Positions 1 to 12,567 are shown, counted from the stretch's first letter. The stretch: DNA of 64,000 bases from Pseudomonas indica NBRC 103045 (GCF_002091635.1 NZ_BDAC01000001.1:434001-498000), one strand, 5' to 3'. The notes: generated from the letters alone by a model not told the origin. A program made the numbers and translations.

Positions 1-1103
1 CGCATGTCCTGCAAGGCACGGGAAATGACCCAGTAGCCGAGGGGGACGATCAGTCCGCATTGCTCGGCCAGGGGAATGAAATCCTGCGGATAGAGCAGCC
101 CCCGCGCCGGATGACGCCAGCGCACCAGTGCTTCGAGACCGACGATCTCGCCGCTCTCCAGATGCAGGCGCGGCTGGTAGTGCAGTTCCAGTTCATCGCG
201 GCGCAGAGCCCGGCGGAGTTCCGCTTCGAGGTCCGCCAAGCTGCGCACGTCGCTGGAAATACGCTCGTCGTACAGATGCCACGTGCAACCCTGGCGACTC
301 TTAGCCTGCTGCATGGCCAGGTGGGCGTGCCAGAGCAACGCATCGGCGTCCTCGCCGGCACGGCAATAGGCCAGGCCCAGGCTGCATCCCAGCGAGAGGC
401 TCTCCCCCTGGATCCAGTACGGCTCGCCCAACGACTCCAGGATGTTCTGCACCAGGCAGTCGACCCGTTTCGGATCGGCGCTCACGTCCAGCAACAGGGC
501 GAATTCGTCGCCACCGATCCGCGCCAGGATGTCTTGCGGCTCCAGCAGGGGCTTCAGACGCTCCACGACCTGCTGGATCAGTTCGTCGCCGGCCTGGTGC
601 CCGAGGCTGTCGTTGGCGTGGTTGAAGTTGTCCAGGTCGAGATAACCCAGCAACAGGCCACGCCCCCGGTTCAGTTGCAGGCGCTTGGGCAGCAGCGCCT
701 GGAAGCCCTGGCGGTTTGGAATGCCGGTGAGCGCGTCCTGTTTCGACAAACGCTGCATGGACAGCAATTGCCGGCTATAGTGCAGGCAGCGTCGTAGCAC
801 TTCGCCATTAAGGCTGTCGCGCGCCAGCCAGTCGCAGATGTCCGCCGGCAGTTGGCTCGGCGCACTGTCCAGCAGCAGGATCGGCGGCAAGGGGCACTGG
901 CTGGCGGTGGGCAGGCAATCGGGCGTGGCGAAGACCAGATCGGGCAGGTGGTCCTGATAGAGGTGCTGGGCGTCGCTCCAGCTACTGGCGGCGAACAGCC
1001 AGACCGGCTCCGGTTGCTCGGCCAACAGCCGATCCAGCAGGGAGATCCAATGGGATTCCCGCGAAAGGATGAGCAGTCGGGAGAAATCGGTCTGGCACGT
1101 CAC
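1..1103 (-). CDS. GGDEF-EAL c-di-GMP turnover protein (3' end beyond window)
   Basis: The reverse strand reads from a GTG at 1103 to the window edge without a stop, so the C-terminal part is missing. An N-terminal segment of about 120 residues without a clear domain leads into a GGDEF domain with an intact IGGDEF motif (about 484-534) and then an EAL domain with GLEAL followed by VRWRHP (about 105-145). These domains make and degrade cyclic di-GMP. The GTG is chosen because a GGAGGGGG ribosome site lies just upstream. It is divergent from rep. By position it matches PA5295 (proE, described as a phosphodiesterase) of P. aeruginosa; that identity is inferred from synteny. Which activity dominates cannot be judged from the partial EAL domain. 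Confidence 0.85.
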   Translation of the reverse strand, partial: MTCQTDFSRLLILSRESHWISLLDRLLAEQPEPVWLFAASSWSDAQHLYQDHLPDLVFATPDCLPTASQCPLPPILLLDSAPSQLPADICDWLARDSLNGEVLRRCLHYSRQLLSMQRLSKQDALTGIPNRQGFQALLPKRLQLNRGRGLLLGYLDLDNFNHANDSLGHQAGDELIQQVVERLKPLLEPQDILARIGGDEFALLLDVSADPKRVDCLVQNILESLGEPYWIQGESLSLGCSLGLAYCRAGEDADALLWHAHLAMQQAKSRQGCTWHLYDERISSDVRSLADLEAELRRALRRDELELHYQPRLHLESGEIVGLEALVRWRHPARGLLYPQDFIPLAEQCGLIVPLGYWVISRALQDM

Positions 1104-1266
1104 AACACCCCCTCCGCGCAATCTAATAATTTACTTTAAGTTATAGCCCTATATATCTAATACATTGCAATTTTTTATTTGTATAGCCCCCTATCGACAC
1201 ACGGGACACTGCAGCGCCGGGCAAGCCTGATAGAATCTTCCGCCCTTTCAATCAGTCCGTTTCGCC
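1104..1266. promoter_or_regulatory. Divergent AT-rich promoter region between the GGDEF-EAL gene and rep
   Basis: About 160 bases between two divergent starts. The stretch from about 1120 to 1185 is very AT-rich against a GC-rich background and plausibly holds promoters for both genes. No specific operator was recognised. Confidence 0.4.
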
Positions 1267-4003
<2,737 letters not shown>

Positions 4004-4022
4004 CGTCCGCCACCGCACCTCT

Positions 4023-6155
4023 TCAGGTGGCGGTAGCCTTGAGACCGGCCAGCACTAGCTTCTGATAGAGCTGCTCGCGCAACCCCTCGGGCTCGGCCAG
4101 GCCCATGCGCTGGAGATGGCCGGCATAAGTCTGCGGATCGGGCAGGTCGAACAGCGTGGCCATACCCAATTCGAGGATTTCGCTGAGCTTGAGCTTGCTC
4201 TTCAACCAGCGCAGGGCACGCAACAGGTCCTGCTCGTGTCCGGTGAAGTCGCTGCCCAGCGGGTATTCGGCGAACAGGCGGGGATGCTGCGCCTGCAAGG
4301 CCAGCAGGCGCCACGGTGTGTTCTGCCGGTACGCCCAGGGCAGCTCGAAATCCTCGGGCAGCTTGCCGGCCCGCTGGGCCTGGTCGATCAGGTCTTCCTG
4401 GAAGCGCGAATCGGCGATGCGGATCAACGCCTCGATCACCTCGGCATCGCTCTTCCCGCGCAAGTCGGCGATACCGTATTCGGTGACCACGATGTCGCGT
4501 AGGTGACGCGGAATGGTGGCATGCCCGTACTGCCAGACGATGTTCGAAGTGACCTCGCCGCCACTCTCGCGCCAACTGCGCAGCATGAGGATCGAACGCG
4601 CGCCTTCCAGCTCGTGGGCCTGGGCGACGAAGTCGTGCTGGCCGCCGACGCCGCTGACTACCCGGCCGTCTTCCAGCTGATCGGCGATTCCTGCCCCCAA
4701 CAGGGTCATGGCGAACGCACTGTTGATGAAGCGAGCATCGCGCCGCTGCAGACGCTTGAGCCGCTCATTGCCATACAGCCGGTTGATGAAGCCGATGGCG
4801 GTCATACCGATGCGTTCACGCTGGGCATCGCTCAATTCAGTAAGGCGTTCGTAGAATGCCTGCGGGCCGAGGAAGAAGCCGCCATGCACCAGTACTCCGC
4901 CCGGCGCAGCCTTCAGATAAGGCTCCAGCGCCTCTTGCGTGGCGGTGTCACGCAGATCGGCGGGCACGCGGCGCCCGTCCGGCAGGAACAGCATGTCGCC
5001 AAACCGCTCGATCTCGCTGGCCAGCAGGCCACGCTCCTGCAACCAGGCCAACATCGGCTCTTCCAGGTGGGTCGGCAGCCCCGCCTCCAGCAGCAGCCTC
5101 AGGCTGCGGGGACGTCCCTCGGCATCCAGCACACCGAGGTTGGCCAGCCATTGCAGGCCTTCGTCGGGATAGACCCGCCGGCGGATCACCCCTGCCTCGA
5201 TCAGCGCCAGCAGGCCGAGGACGAACATCTCGCTGCACCCGTAGAGCCCTTCGGCGAAAGGCGCGAGCCCACCCTCCCGCCCGATCAGCCGCTCCCAGCG
5301 TTGCGGCACCTGCATATCCTCCAGCAGGGCGCGATAACCCGCGTTGTCGCCCTGCCGCGCCAGCAGCGCCGCGGTGAGTGCATCGCCCATGGCGCCGATG
5401 CCGACCTGCAGGGTGCCGCCGTCCCGCACCAGGGTACTGGCATGCAGCCCGATGGCATGGTCCTGCAGGCTCACCGGCATGTTCGGCGTCGAGAACAGGG
5501 TGCTGCGCTCGACGGGCTCGATGACGAAATCGAACTCCTCTTCGGCCAGCTCCGCATCCCCCGGCATGTACGGCAGTTCCGCATGTGCCTGGGCGACGCA
5601 CAGAATCGGCTCGCCCGCCGCACGTCGAGCCGCCAGCCGCGGCAAGAGGTCCAGGGTGATGTCGGGGTTGCACGACAGACTCAACCACCCCGGTCGGTGC
5701 GGCGAACGTGCGACCAACTGGGCAATGACATTGATGCCTTTGAGATCCAGCCCGCGCGCGACCTGGCTGTAGTTCAGGCTGACGTACTGCTGCTGCGCCA
5801 ACGGATTGCCGAGCAGGCTGCCCGGGCTCAGGTAGAACTCTTCGAGCCGGATATTCGACGGCAACTCACCCCGCCTCAGATCGGACAGGTAATCCAGTTC
5901 GGGGTAGTCGCCATAGACGCGTTCGAAGAACGGCGCGCTGAATCGTTGCTCCAGCTCGCTGCCACCCTGGGGACGCCCTAGCGAAAGAGCGGTATAAATG
6001 GTCAGCGAGCGCGAAGCGTCCGCCTTGACCCGGCGATAGAGCAGATTGGCGAAACGGTTCGGCTTGCCCAGGCCCAACGGCAGCCCCAGGCGGATGGGAC
6101 CGTCGATTCGCGCCAGGACCTGTTCGACGGCCTGTTCCAGCGAGCAGCGTGGCAC
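4023..6155 (-). CDS. Acetyl-CoA hydrolase/transferase family protein
   Basis: 710 residues with the acetyl-CoA hydrolase / CoA-transferase fold. The signature GVGGQHDF lies near residue 500 and is followed by a TSNIVW segment and VTEYGIADLRGKS, both typical of the C-terminal domain holding the catalytic machinery. Members move CoA between short-chain acids or hydrolyse acyl-CoA; the substrate cannot be told from sequence. It is longer than the classic 500-residue enzymes, with an inserted middle region around residues 230-430. It has no operon partner: upstream on the same strand is cycB, separated by a hairpin at 6243-6264. The position is that of PA5299 by memory of synteny. Confidence 0.85.
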   Translation of the reverse strand: MPRCSLEQAVEQVLARIDGPIRLGLPLGLGKPNRFANLLYRRVKADASRSLTIYTALSLGRPQGGSELEQRFSAPFFERVYGDYPELDYLSDLRRGELPSNIRLEEFYLSPGSLLGNPLAQQQYVSLNYSQVARGLDLKGINVIAQLVARSPHRPGWLSLSCNPDITLDLLPRLAARRAAGEPILCVAQAHAELPYMPGDAELAEEEFDFVIEPVERSTLFSTPNMPVSLQDHAIGLHASTLVRDGGTLQVGIGAMGDALTAALLARQGDNAGYRALLEDMQVPQRWERLIGREGGLAPFAEGLYGCSEMFVLGLLALIEAGVIRRRVYPDEGLQWLANLGVLDAEGRPRSLRLLLEAGLPTHLEEPMLAWLQERGLLASEIERFGDMLFLPDGRRVPADLRDTATQEALEPYLKAAPGGVLVHGGFFLGPQAFYERLTELSDAQRERIGMTAIGFINRLYGNERLKRLQRRDARFINSAFAMTLLGAGIADQLEDGRVVSGVGGQHDFVAQAHELEGARSILMLRSWRESGGEVTSNIVWQYGHATIPRHLRDIVVTEYGIADLRGKSDAEVIEALIRIADSRFQEDLIDQAQRAGKLPEDFELPWAYRQNTPWRLLALQAQHPRLFAEYPLGSDFTGHEQDLLRALRWLKSKLKLSEILELGMATLFDLPDPQTYAGHLQRMGLAEPEGLREQLYQKLVLAGLKATAT

Positions 6156-6242
6156 CGGACTCTCCTCGGCAGCGGCGTTGACCTTTGCTTGGGAGCTTTG
6201 ACCGCGCCTCTCCGGCTTTGCTCAGCGGAGCCCGGAAACGAC

Positions 6243-6264
6243 GAAGCCGCCCGGAGGCGGCTTC
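6243..6264 (-). terminator. Hairpin terminator downstream of cycB
   Basis: A perfect 9-bp stem (6243-6251 with 6256-6264) around a 4-nt loop, just after the cycB stop. The T-run that follows on the minus strand is short, so it is a weak intrinsic terminator. It separates cycB from the CoA-hydrolase gene. Confidence 0.6.
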
Positions 6265-6283
6265 GCTGGCGAAAAGACCGGAA

Positions 6284-6706
6284 TCAGAGACCGGACATTT
6301 TCTCGATGGCGCCTTTCAGCTCGTCGTCCGAGCAATCGCCGCAGGTACCTTTCGGCGGCATGGCGTTGATACCGGAGATGGCATGCTTGAGCAGGCCGTC
6401 GATACCACCGGCGGCATCGGCACGTGCCTTCCAGGCGGCACCGTCGCCGATCTTCGGCGCACCCAGCACACCGGCGCCATGGCAGGCGTTGCAGTGCTTG
6501 GCAATCACGTCGTCGGCGCTGCGTGCGCCACCGCCCGCGGCAGCCGCCACGGCTTCGACACCCTTGCATTCCTGGCCCATCACGCAGACCTCGCCTACCG
6601 GCTTGATGCGCTCGGCGATATCGTCGTTGGTCGCAGCCTGGGCGCTAACAGCCCACAGGGCCAACAGAGCGGCTTTGGCCACCAGCATCTTGTTAATCAG
6701 GTTCAC
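6284..6706 (-). CDS. cycB: Cytochrome c5
   Basis: 140 residues. A signal peptide (about residues 1-24, cut after AQA) sends it to the periplasm. A single haem-binding CNACH sits at residues 72-76 and the likely axial methionine is in AMPPKG at residue 116. Two further cysteines at 122 and 125 (TCGDC) match the extra disulfide of the cytochrome c5 family. The role is small-protein electron transfer in the periplasm. It is monocistronic, with a hairpin after the stop and a 142-nt gap to pauR. Confidence 0.92.
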   Translation of the reverse strand: MNLINKMLVAKAALLALWAVSAQAATNDDIAERIKPVGEVCVMGQECKGVEAVAAAAGGGARSADDVIAKHCNACHGAGVLGAPKIGDGAAWKARADAAGGIDGLLKHAISGINAMPPKGTCGDCSDDELKGAIEKMSGL

Positions 6707-6848
6707 GTCTCACCCTCATTGTGGCTAGTCACGCCCGCGGCCACGGTTACGCGAGCGGGCGCCAGTATAACGATAAGCCGGTCTCGCCGAAACAACCCTG
6801 CGCCGTGCAGGGCCTTGCGGCATTACGTCGCAGGCAGGCGCCGAAGCC

Positions 6849-7397
6849 CTAGAAATTCGCCGGCGTGGTGGCACTGATCAGGCGTGCCGGCTTGTCGAAC
6901 GGATTGCGGAAACGGTGGGGCTGGTGGCTCTCGAAGTAGTAGCTGTCGCCCGCCTCGAGGATGTACACCTCGCTGCCGACGGTCAGTTCCAGTCGGCCTT
7001 CCACCAGGATGCCGGCTTCTTCGCCTTCGTGGGCGTACATCTCTTCGCCGGTGTCGGCATCCGGCGGGTAGGTCTCGTCGAGGAAAGCCAGGGCCCGGTT
7101 GGGTTGCGCCTTGCCGACCAGTTTCATGGTCACGGCGCCGCTGGAGAGGTCGGTCAGCTCGTCGGCCCGGTAGACGACTTGAGGGGGAGTGTCCTGCTCG
7201 TAGTCGATGGAGAAGAACTCCACCAGTGTCATGGGAATGCCGCTGAGGACTTTTTTCAGCGAGCTGATCGAGGGGCTGACACTGTTCTTCTCGATCATCG
7301 AAATGGTGCTGTTGGTAACGCCGGCCCGCTTGGCGAGTTCACGCTGGGAAAGGCCTTTGAGTTTGCGAATGGATTGCAGTCGAACACCGACGTCCAA
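6849..7397 (-). CDS. pauR: XRE-cupin repressor of polyamine catabolism
   Basis: 182 residues: an XRE helix-turn-helix at about 5-60 (LSQRELAKRAGVTNSTISMI) and a C-terminal cupin at about 105-180 that carries the effector site. In P. aeruginosa the protein with this architecture between cycB and dadX is PauR, which represses gamma-glutamyl-polyamine catabolism genes and is released by putrescine or cadaverine. Its likely targets pauB4 and pauC lie 4-12 kb away in this window. Assignment rests on architecture and synteny. Confidence 0.9.
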   Translation of the reverse strand: MDVGVRLQSIRKLKGLSQRELAKRAGVTNSTISMIEKNSVSPSISSLKKVLSGIPMTLVEFFSIDYEQDTPPQVVYRADELTDLSSGAVTMKLVGKAQPNRALAFLDETYPPDADTGEEMYAHEGEEAGILVEGRLELTVGSEVYILEAGDSYYFESHQPHRFRNPFDKPARLISATTPANF

Positions 7398-7500
7398 TGC
7401 GGGAGTCCTCCAGGGGGAGCAGGTTGCGAAGTGGCCGTATCATGGCGCCAGCGTTCAGTATTTTCAACAGCCTGACCGCACATCCTGCTCAGTGGCTCGA

Positions 7501-8589
7501 CTACCTCTCGGAATAGACGCGCGGCGCCCGTTTCAGATTGCAGAACAGTTGATAAGGAATGGTCCCGGCCCAGGCCGCAACGTCACTGGCGAGTACTTCC
7601 CGGCCCCAGAGCTCGACCCGGCTGCCCAGACCCGCCTGGGGCAGATCGGTCAGGTCGACGGTGAGCATGTCCATGGACACCCGGCCGATCAGACGGCTCG
7701 GCTGGCCATCGATGCTCACCGGCGTCCCGGTCGGTGCGTGGCGCGGATAACCGTCGGCATAGCCCATGGCAACCACGCCCACGCGGGTCGGCCGCTCGCT
7801 GACGAAGCGTGCGCCATAGCCCACCGGCTCGCCTGCCGGCAGTTCGCGCACACCGATGATCCGTGATTCCAGGGTCATCACCGGCTGCAAGCCATCGGCC
7901 GCCGCCTGCGGGCCCTCGAAAGGCGAAGCGCCGTAGAGCATCAGGCCCGGACGCACCCAATCGCTGCTCAGCGGCTTCGGGAACAGCAGCCGGTTGCCGA
8001 GGATCGCCGGGGAGTTGCACAGGCTGACCTCCGCCACCAGCCCCTGGCGGGCCTGTTCGAAGACATGCAGCTGCTCGGCGCTGCGCGGACAGCCCAGCTC
8101 GTCGGCGCGGGCGAAGTGGCTCATCAGGACGATCTTGCCGACCTTGCCACTGGCCAGCAGGCGCTGGTAAGCAGCCTGGTAATCGGCGGGCTCCAGGCCG
8201 ACACGGTGCATGCCGGTATCCAGCTTCAGCCAGACGCACAGAGGCATGGCCAGGCTGGCGCGCTCGATGGCTTCCAGTTGCCACATCGAATGGACGACGC
8301 ACCAGAAATCATGGCGAACGATCAGTTCCAGCTCTTCCGCCTCGAAGAAGCCTTCCAGCAGCAGGATGGGCGCGCGGATGCCGGCTTCGCGCAGTTCCAG
8401 CGCCTCTTCGATACAGGCCACGGCGAACCCGCCCGCCTCGTCCAGCAGGGCCTGGGCGCAGCGCACCGCGCCATGTCCGTAGGCATCCGCCTTGATCACC
8501 GCCAGCGCACGGGCGCCGGAGGCTTCGCGGGCCAGCCGGTAGTTGGCACGCAGGGCTTGGAGGTCGATCAGGGCACGGGCGGGACGCAT
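7501..8589 (-). CDS. dadX: Catabolic alanine racemase DadX
   Basis: 362 residues, fold III PLP racemase. The PLP lysine is in [10 protein letters not shown] (K33) and the second catalytic tyrosine is in GYGARF near residue 253. It interconverts L- and D-alanine so that DadA can oxidise the D form. It is the third gene of a dadA, ridA-like, dadX group on the minus strand, but a strong terminator-like hairpin with a T7 tract (8608-8630) sits between it and the RidA-family gene, so its expression may be partly uncoupled. Confidence 0.95.
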   Translation of the reverse strand: MRPARALIDLQALRANYRLAREASGARALAVIKADAYGHGAVRCAQALLDEAGGFAVACIEEALELREAGIRAPILLLEGFFEAEELELIVRHDFWCVVHSMWQLEAIERASLAMPLCVWLKLDTGMHRVGLEPADYQAAYQRLLASGKVGKIVLMSHFARADELGCPRSAEQLHVFEQARQGLVAEVSLCNSPAILGNRLLFPKPLSSDWVRPGLMLYGASPFEGPQAAADGLQPVMTLESRIIGVRELPAGEPVGYGARFVSERPTRVGVVAMGYADGYPRHAPTGTPVSIDGQPSRLIGRVSMDMLTVDLTDLPQAGLGSRVELWGREVLASDVAAWAGTIPYQLFCNLKRAPRVYSER

Positions 8590-8607
8590 GGCAATCTTCG
8601 ATATCCG

Positions 8608-8630
8608 AAAAAAAGCCCGGTGACCCGGGC
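8608..8630 (-). terminator. Intrinsic terminator between the RidA-family gene and dadX
   Basis: On the minus strand GCCCGG, loop GTCA and CCGGGC are followed directly by seven T. This is a textbook intrinsic terminator lying after the RidA-family stop (8642) and before the dadX start (8589). Confidence 0.8.
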
Positions 8631-8641
8631 ATCAGTGTGAA

Positions 8642-8995
8642 TCAGGGCAGTGCAGCGATGACGGTCATTTCCACCAGCACATCGGGCGAATACAGCTTCG
8701 CCTCGACGGTGGCGCGGGCCGGCGCGGCGCCTTTCGGCACCCAGCTGTCCCAGACGGCGTTCATGCCGGCGAAATCGGTGGCCATGTCCTTGAGGAAGAT
8801 GGTCACCGAGAGGATGCGGGTCTTGTCGGTCCCGGCCTCGGCGAGCATGCGGTCGATGCTCGCCAGGGTCTCGCGGGTCTGGGCTTCGATGCCGGCGCTA
8901 TGGTGTTCGTCCAGTTGGCCCGCCAGGTAGACGGTGCCGTTATGGATGACGATTTCGCTGTAGCGGGCTTCAGTGCGCAGGCGCCGGATTGACAT
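8642..8995 (-). CDS. RidA-family protein of the dad cluster
   Basis: 117 residues of the RidA/YjgF/UK114 family, which hydrolyse reactive enamine/imine intermediates. It begins 26 nt inside the end of dadA, so the two are very likely translated together. DadA produces an imino acid that becomes pyruvate, and a RidA partner would speed that release; this is inference from context. A terminator follows the gene. It is distinct from the second, canonical RidA at 38071-38451. By synteny it corresponds to PA5303. Confidence 0.88.
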   Translation of the reverse strand: MSIRRLRTEARYSEIVIHNGTVYLAGQLDEHHSAGIEAQTRETLASIDRMLAEAGTDKTRILSVTIFLKDMATDFAGMNAVWDSWVPKGAAPARATVEAKLYSPDVLVEMTVIAALP

Positions 8996-10268
8996 GCTCG
9001 GGGGACTCCTTACGAGTGCTGTAACGGAAGATATCGAGGCCTTCGGCGCTGATTTGCGGGCGCTTCGAGGCCATCAGGTCGGCGAGCAGGCGGCCGGAGC
9101 CACAGGCCATGGTCCAACCGAGGGTGCCGTGGCCGGTGTTGAGGAACAGGTTGCGCATCGGCGTGGCGCCGACGATGGGGGTACCGTCGGGGGTCGCCGG
9201 GCGCAGGCCGGTCCAGAATTCCGCCCGGGTCAGATCGCCACCTTCAGGGTAGAGATCGCCGGTGATCATTTCCAGGGTCTCGCGGCGACGCGGGTTCAGA
9301 CTCAGGTCGAAACCGGCGATCTCGGCCATGCCGCCGACACGGATGCGATTGTCGAAACGGGTGATGGCGACCTTGTAGGTCTCGTCGAGGATGGTCGAGG
9401 TCGGCGCCATGCCCGGATTGGTGATCGGTACGGTCAGCGAATAGCCCTTGAGCGGATAGACCGGCGCCTTGATGCCCAGCGGCTTGAGCAACTGCGGGGA
9501 GTAGCTGCCGAGGGCCAGCACGTAGCGGTCGGCAGTTTCCAGCTTGCCGTCGATCCATACGCCGTTGATGCGGTCGCCGGCATGGTCGAGACGCTCGATG
9601 TTGCGGCCGAAGCGGAATTCCACGCCCAGCTTGACCGCCATTTCGGCCAGCTTGGTGGTGAACATCTGGCAGTCGCCGGTCTGGTCGTTGGGCAGGCGCA
9701 GGGCGCCGGCCAGCTTGTCGGTGACCTTGGCCAGGGCGGGCTCGACGCGGGCGATACCGGCGCGGTCCAGCACCTCATAAGGCACGCCGGACTGCTCGAG
9801 CACGGCGATGTCCTTGGCCGCGGCATCGAGCTGGGCCTGGGTACGGAACAATTGGGTGGTACCGAGGGTGCGGCCTTCATAGGCGATGCCGGTTTCCGCG
9901 CGCAGCTCGTCGAGGCAGTCGCGGCTGTACTCGGACAGGCGCACCATGCGCTCCTTGTTCACCGCGTAGCGGGCGGCAGTGCAGTTGCGCAGCATCTGCG
10001 CCATCCACAGGTACTGGTCGATGTTGGCGGTGGCCTTGATGGCCAGCGGCGCGTGGCGCTGCAGCAGCCACTTCATGGCTTTCAGCGGAATGCCCGGCGC
10101 GGCCCAGGGCGAGGCATAGCCAGGAGACACCTGGCCGGCGTTGGCGAAGCTGGTTTCCATGGCCGGGGCGGGCTGGCGATCGACCACCACCACTTCGAAA
10201 CCGGCGCGGGCCAGATAATAGGCGCTGGCAGTACCGATCACACCACTGCCGAGTACCAGAACACGCAT
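8970..10268 (-). CDS. dadA: D-amino acid dehydrogenase small subunit DadA
   Basis: 432 residues, an FAD-dependent DadA/glycine-oxidase-fold protein. The dinucleotide motif [16 protein letters not shown] is at residues 5-20 and the C-terminal [14 protein letters not shown] segment that contacts FAD is intact. It oxidises D-alanine and other D-amino acids to keto acids at the membrane and passes electrons to the respiratory chain. The ATG at 10268 is chosen because GAGGAGG lies 5 nt upstream and the protein then starts with the canonical MRVLVLGSG. The frame stays open further upstream but without homology. It is divergent from lrp, its expected activator. Confidence 0.96.
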   Translation of the reverse strand: MRVLVLGSGVIGTASAYYLARAGFEVVVVDRQPAPAMETSFANAGQVSPGYASPWAAPGIPLKAMKWLLQRHAPLAIKATANIDQYLWMAQMLRNCTAARYAVNKERMVRLSEYSRDCLDELRAETGIAYEGRTLGTTQLFRTQAQLDAAAKDIAVLEQSGVPYEVLDRAGIARVEPALAKVTDKLAGALRLPNDQTGDCQMFTTKLAEMAVKLGVEFRFGRNIERLDHAGDRINGVWIDGKLETADRYVLALGSYSPQLLKPLGIKAPVYPLKGYSLTVPITNPGMAPTSTILDETYKVAITRFDNRIRVGGMAEIAGFDLSLNPRRRETLEMITGDLYPEGGDLTRAEFWTGLRPATPDGTPIVGATPMRNLFLNTGHGTLGWTMACGSGRLLADLMASKRPQISAEGLDIFRYSTRKESPEHVNPAPAH

Positions 10269-10423
10269 CGCTGCCTCCTCGACCCGAGATTCTCCGGGCG
10301 TCGCTGAATAGAACCGTGATGCGGCGCAGTATAGGGAGGCATGTCCAGTGCTTTTCACTATATTGAGAGCTATATTTGGCGAGAATTCTTGGTGGAAACG
10401 CTTTCGACGGAGGGGCATTACCC
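10269..10423. promoter_or_regulatory. dadA-lrp divergent regulatory region
   Basis: 155 nt between divergent starts. An AT-rich core (about 10340-10390, CACTATATTGAGAGCTATATT) is the likely promoter and Lrp-binding zone. Lrp is known to activate dadAX with alanine in P. aeruginosa; the exact sites were not resolved here. Confidence 0.5.
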
Positions 10424-10912
10424 ATGCGTACCCAGCATCAGACCAAGCGGGAACTGGACAAGATCGACCGCAATATCCTGCGCATCCTGCAGCAGGACGG
10501 ACGGATTTCCTTCACCGAGCTGGGCGAGCGCGTCGGCCTGTCTACCACGCCATGCACCGAGCGCGTCCGCCGGCTGGAGCGCGAAGGCATCATCATGGGC
10601 TACTCCGCGCGGCTCAATCCGCAGCACCTGAAGGCCAACCTGCTGGTGTTCGTGGAGATCAGCCTGGCCTACAAGTCCGGTGATATCTTCGAGGAATTCC
10701 GCCGCGCCGTGCTCAAGCTGCCCCATGTGCTGGAGTGCCACCTGGTCTCCGGCGACTTCGACTACCTGGTGAAGGCGCGCATCAATGAGATGGCCTCCTA
10801 CCGCAAGCTGCTCGGCGACATCCTGCTCAAGCTGCCCCACGTGCGGGAGTCGAAGAGCTATATCGTGATGGAAGAGGTCAAGGAATCGCTGAACCTGCCG
10901 ATCCCCGACTGA
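10424..10912 (+). CDS. lrp: Leucine-responsive regulatory protein
   Basis: 162 residues with the Lrp/AsnC layout: an N-terminal helix-turn-helix at about 12-60 ([20 protein letters not shown]) and a C-terminal RAM ligand domain at about 75-150 ([13 protein letters not shown]). The ATG at 10424 has an AGGGG ribosome site 11 nt upstream. The divergent neighbour is dadA, as in P. aeruginosa, where this Lrp activates alanine catabolism. Confidence 0.94.
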   Translation: MRTQHQTKRELDKIDRNILRILQQDGRISFTELGERVGLSTTPCTERVRRLEREGIIMGYSARLNPQHLKANLLVFVEISLAYKSGDIFEEFRRAVLKLPHVLECHLVSGDFDYLVKARINEMASYRKLLGDILLKLPHVRESKSYIVMEEVKESLNLPIPD

Positions 10913-11023
10913 TCCGGGACTCCGCCCCGGGGTCGACGTCCGGGCGGCTTCCGCTTGCAGCTAAAACTCTATAGCCTGACGACTCTGTAAAACTTTCCAA
11001 ACACTTCCGTCAGGATTTCGCAC

Positions 11024-12337
11024 ATGGATGCCCGCGCTCGCCAGCCCGTTCACACCGAGCAGCATGCCCCTTCCTATTACGCCGCCACGGCCAATCGACA
11101 ACTGGCCTTCCCTCCCCTGACCGGGAACGAGCAGGCCGATGTCTGCATCGTCGGCGGTGGCTTCACCGGCCTGAACACTGCCATCGAACTGGCTGAGCGC
11201 GGTCTGTCGGTGGTACTGCTGGAAGCCCGTCAAATCGGCTGGGGCGCCAGCGGACGCAACGGCGGGCAATTGATCCGCGGCGTCGGTCACGATCTCGAAC
11301 AGTTCCGCCCAGTGATCGGCGACGAAGGCGTGAAAGCCCTCAAGCTGATGGGCCTGGAAGCGGTGGAGATCGTTCGCGAGCGTATCGCCCGCCATGCCAT
11401 TCCTTGCGATCTGACCTGGGGCTACTGCGACCTGGCCACCAAACCACGCCATGTGGAGGACTTCCAGGCCAGTTACGACGACCTCAAGGCGCTCGACTAC
11501 CGTCACGAACTGCGCCTGGTTCCGGCGGAAGAGATGCGCAGCGTAGTTGGCTCCGACCGCTACCTGGGCGGTCTCATCGATATGGGGTCCGGGCATCTGC
11601 ACCCGCTCAACCTGGCGCTCGGCGAAGCCTCCGTGGCGCAGAGCCTGGGCGTGCGGCTGTTCGAGCAATCGCCGGTCACGCGCATCGACCACGGCAGCGA
11701 GCTGCGCATCCATGGCGAACGGGGAACCGTGCGCGCCCGCACCCTGGTAATCGCCTGCAACGCCTACATCAACGGCTTGCAACCCGAGCTGGCCGGCAAG
11801 GTGCTGCCGGCCGGCAGCTACATCATCGCCACCGAGCCGCTGGACGAAGCCCTGGCGCACGAGCTGTTGCCGCAGAACATGGCGGTCTGCGACCAGCGTG
11901 TCGCGCTGGATTATTTCCGCCTGTCCGCCGACCGCCGCCTGCTGTTCGGCGGCGCCTGCCACTATTCGGGACGCGACCCCGCCGACATCGCCGCCTACAT
12001 GCGACCGAAGATGCTGAAGGTATTTCCGCAGCTCGCCGACGTGCGCATCGACTACCAATGGGGCGGAATGATCGGTATCGGCGCCAACCGCCTGCCGCAG
12101 ATCGGTCGGCTGCCGGACCAGCCCAACGTGTACTTCGCCCAGGCCTACTCCGGCCACGGGCTGAACGCCACACACCTGGCCGGCAAGCTGCTCGCCGAGG
12201 CCATCGCCGGCCGGGAGAGCCGCGGCCTTGACCTGTTCGCCCGGGTCCCACACCTGACCTTCCCCGGCGGCCCGCGCCTGCGCTCGCCGCTGCTGGCGCT
12301 GGGAATGCTCTGGTATCGGCTCAAGGACTTCTTTTAG
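11024..12337 (+). CDS. pauB4: Gamma-glutamylpolyamine oxidoreductase-type FAD protein
   Basis: 437 residues of the DAO/PuuB FAD oxidoreductase family. The FAD motif CIVGGGFTGLNTAIELAERG starts at residue 41 and GWGASGRNGGQ, a hallmark of this group, follows near residue 70. The C-terminal GHGLNATHLAGK closes the FAD site. PauB enzymes oxidise gamma-glutamylated putrescine or related polyamines to the aldehyde, which PauC then oxidises. In P. aeruginosa the gene next to lrp is pauB4. It is convergent with a DUF1127 gene, with a 4-nt overlap of the stops. Confidence 0.88.
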   Translation: MDARARQPVHTEQHAPSYYAATANRQLAFPPLTGNEQADVCIVGGGFTGLNTAIELAERGLSVVLLEARQIGWGASGRNGGQLIRGVGHDLEQFRPVIGDEGVKALKLMGLEAVEIVRERIARHAIPCDLTWGYCDLATKPRHVEDFQASYDDLKALDYRHELRLVPAEEMRSVVGSDRYLGGLIDMGSGHLHPLNLALGEASVAQSLGVRLFEQSPVTRIDHGSELRIHGERGTVRARTLVIACNAYINGLQPELAGKVLPAGSYIIATEPLDEALAHELLPQNMAVCDQRVALDYFRLSADRRLLFGGACHYSGRDPADIAAYMRPKMLKVFPQLADVRIDYQWGGMIGIGANRLPQIGRLPDQPNVYFAQAYSGHGLNATHLAGKLLAEAIAGRESRGLDLFARVPHLTFPGGPRLRSPLLALGMLWYRLKDFF

Positions 12338-12567
12338 TCCCAGAGCTGCCAGACCGGCCTATACACCTCCGCCAGCGCCTCCTGGCGGGTCAGGCCGATG
12401 TCGCGCAATTGGGCATCATCCAAGCGCGCCAGGGCGTGCCGGGTGGTCAGGCGGCGCCAGAAGCGCTGCCAGCGCCCTTCGTCGGCATTTCCCGTGGTGA
12501 AGCGGATGCCTCCCGCCTGTGCATCCCGCTCCCGCGTGACAACCAGTACCTCGCTCCATTCGCGCAT
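12334..12567 (-). CDS. DUF1127 small protein
   Basis: 77 residues with a C-terminal DUF1127 segment of the YjiS type: RWQRFWRRLTTRHALARL followed by LRDIGLTRQEAL. These arginine-rich proteins are small and mostly uncharacterised; some affect RNA or phosphate responses in other bacteria, which cannot be transferred here. It is divergent from a MocR regulator, the same pairing as E. coli yjiS/yjiR. Repeated ATCTGTAT elements lie between the two genes. Confidence 0.8.
   Translation of the reverse strand: MREWSEVLVVTRERDAQAGGIRFTTGNADEGRWQRFWRRLTTRHALARLDDAQLRDIGLTRQEALAEVYRPVWQLWD

Noticed and set aside
4503..5981. Long plus-strand frame opposite the CoA hydrolase gene
   Set aside because: Mirror frame of a well-supported gene.
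8973..10307. 444-residue plus-strand frame opposite dadA
   Set aside because: Shadow of dadA; composition typical of antisense GC-rich frames.
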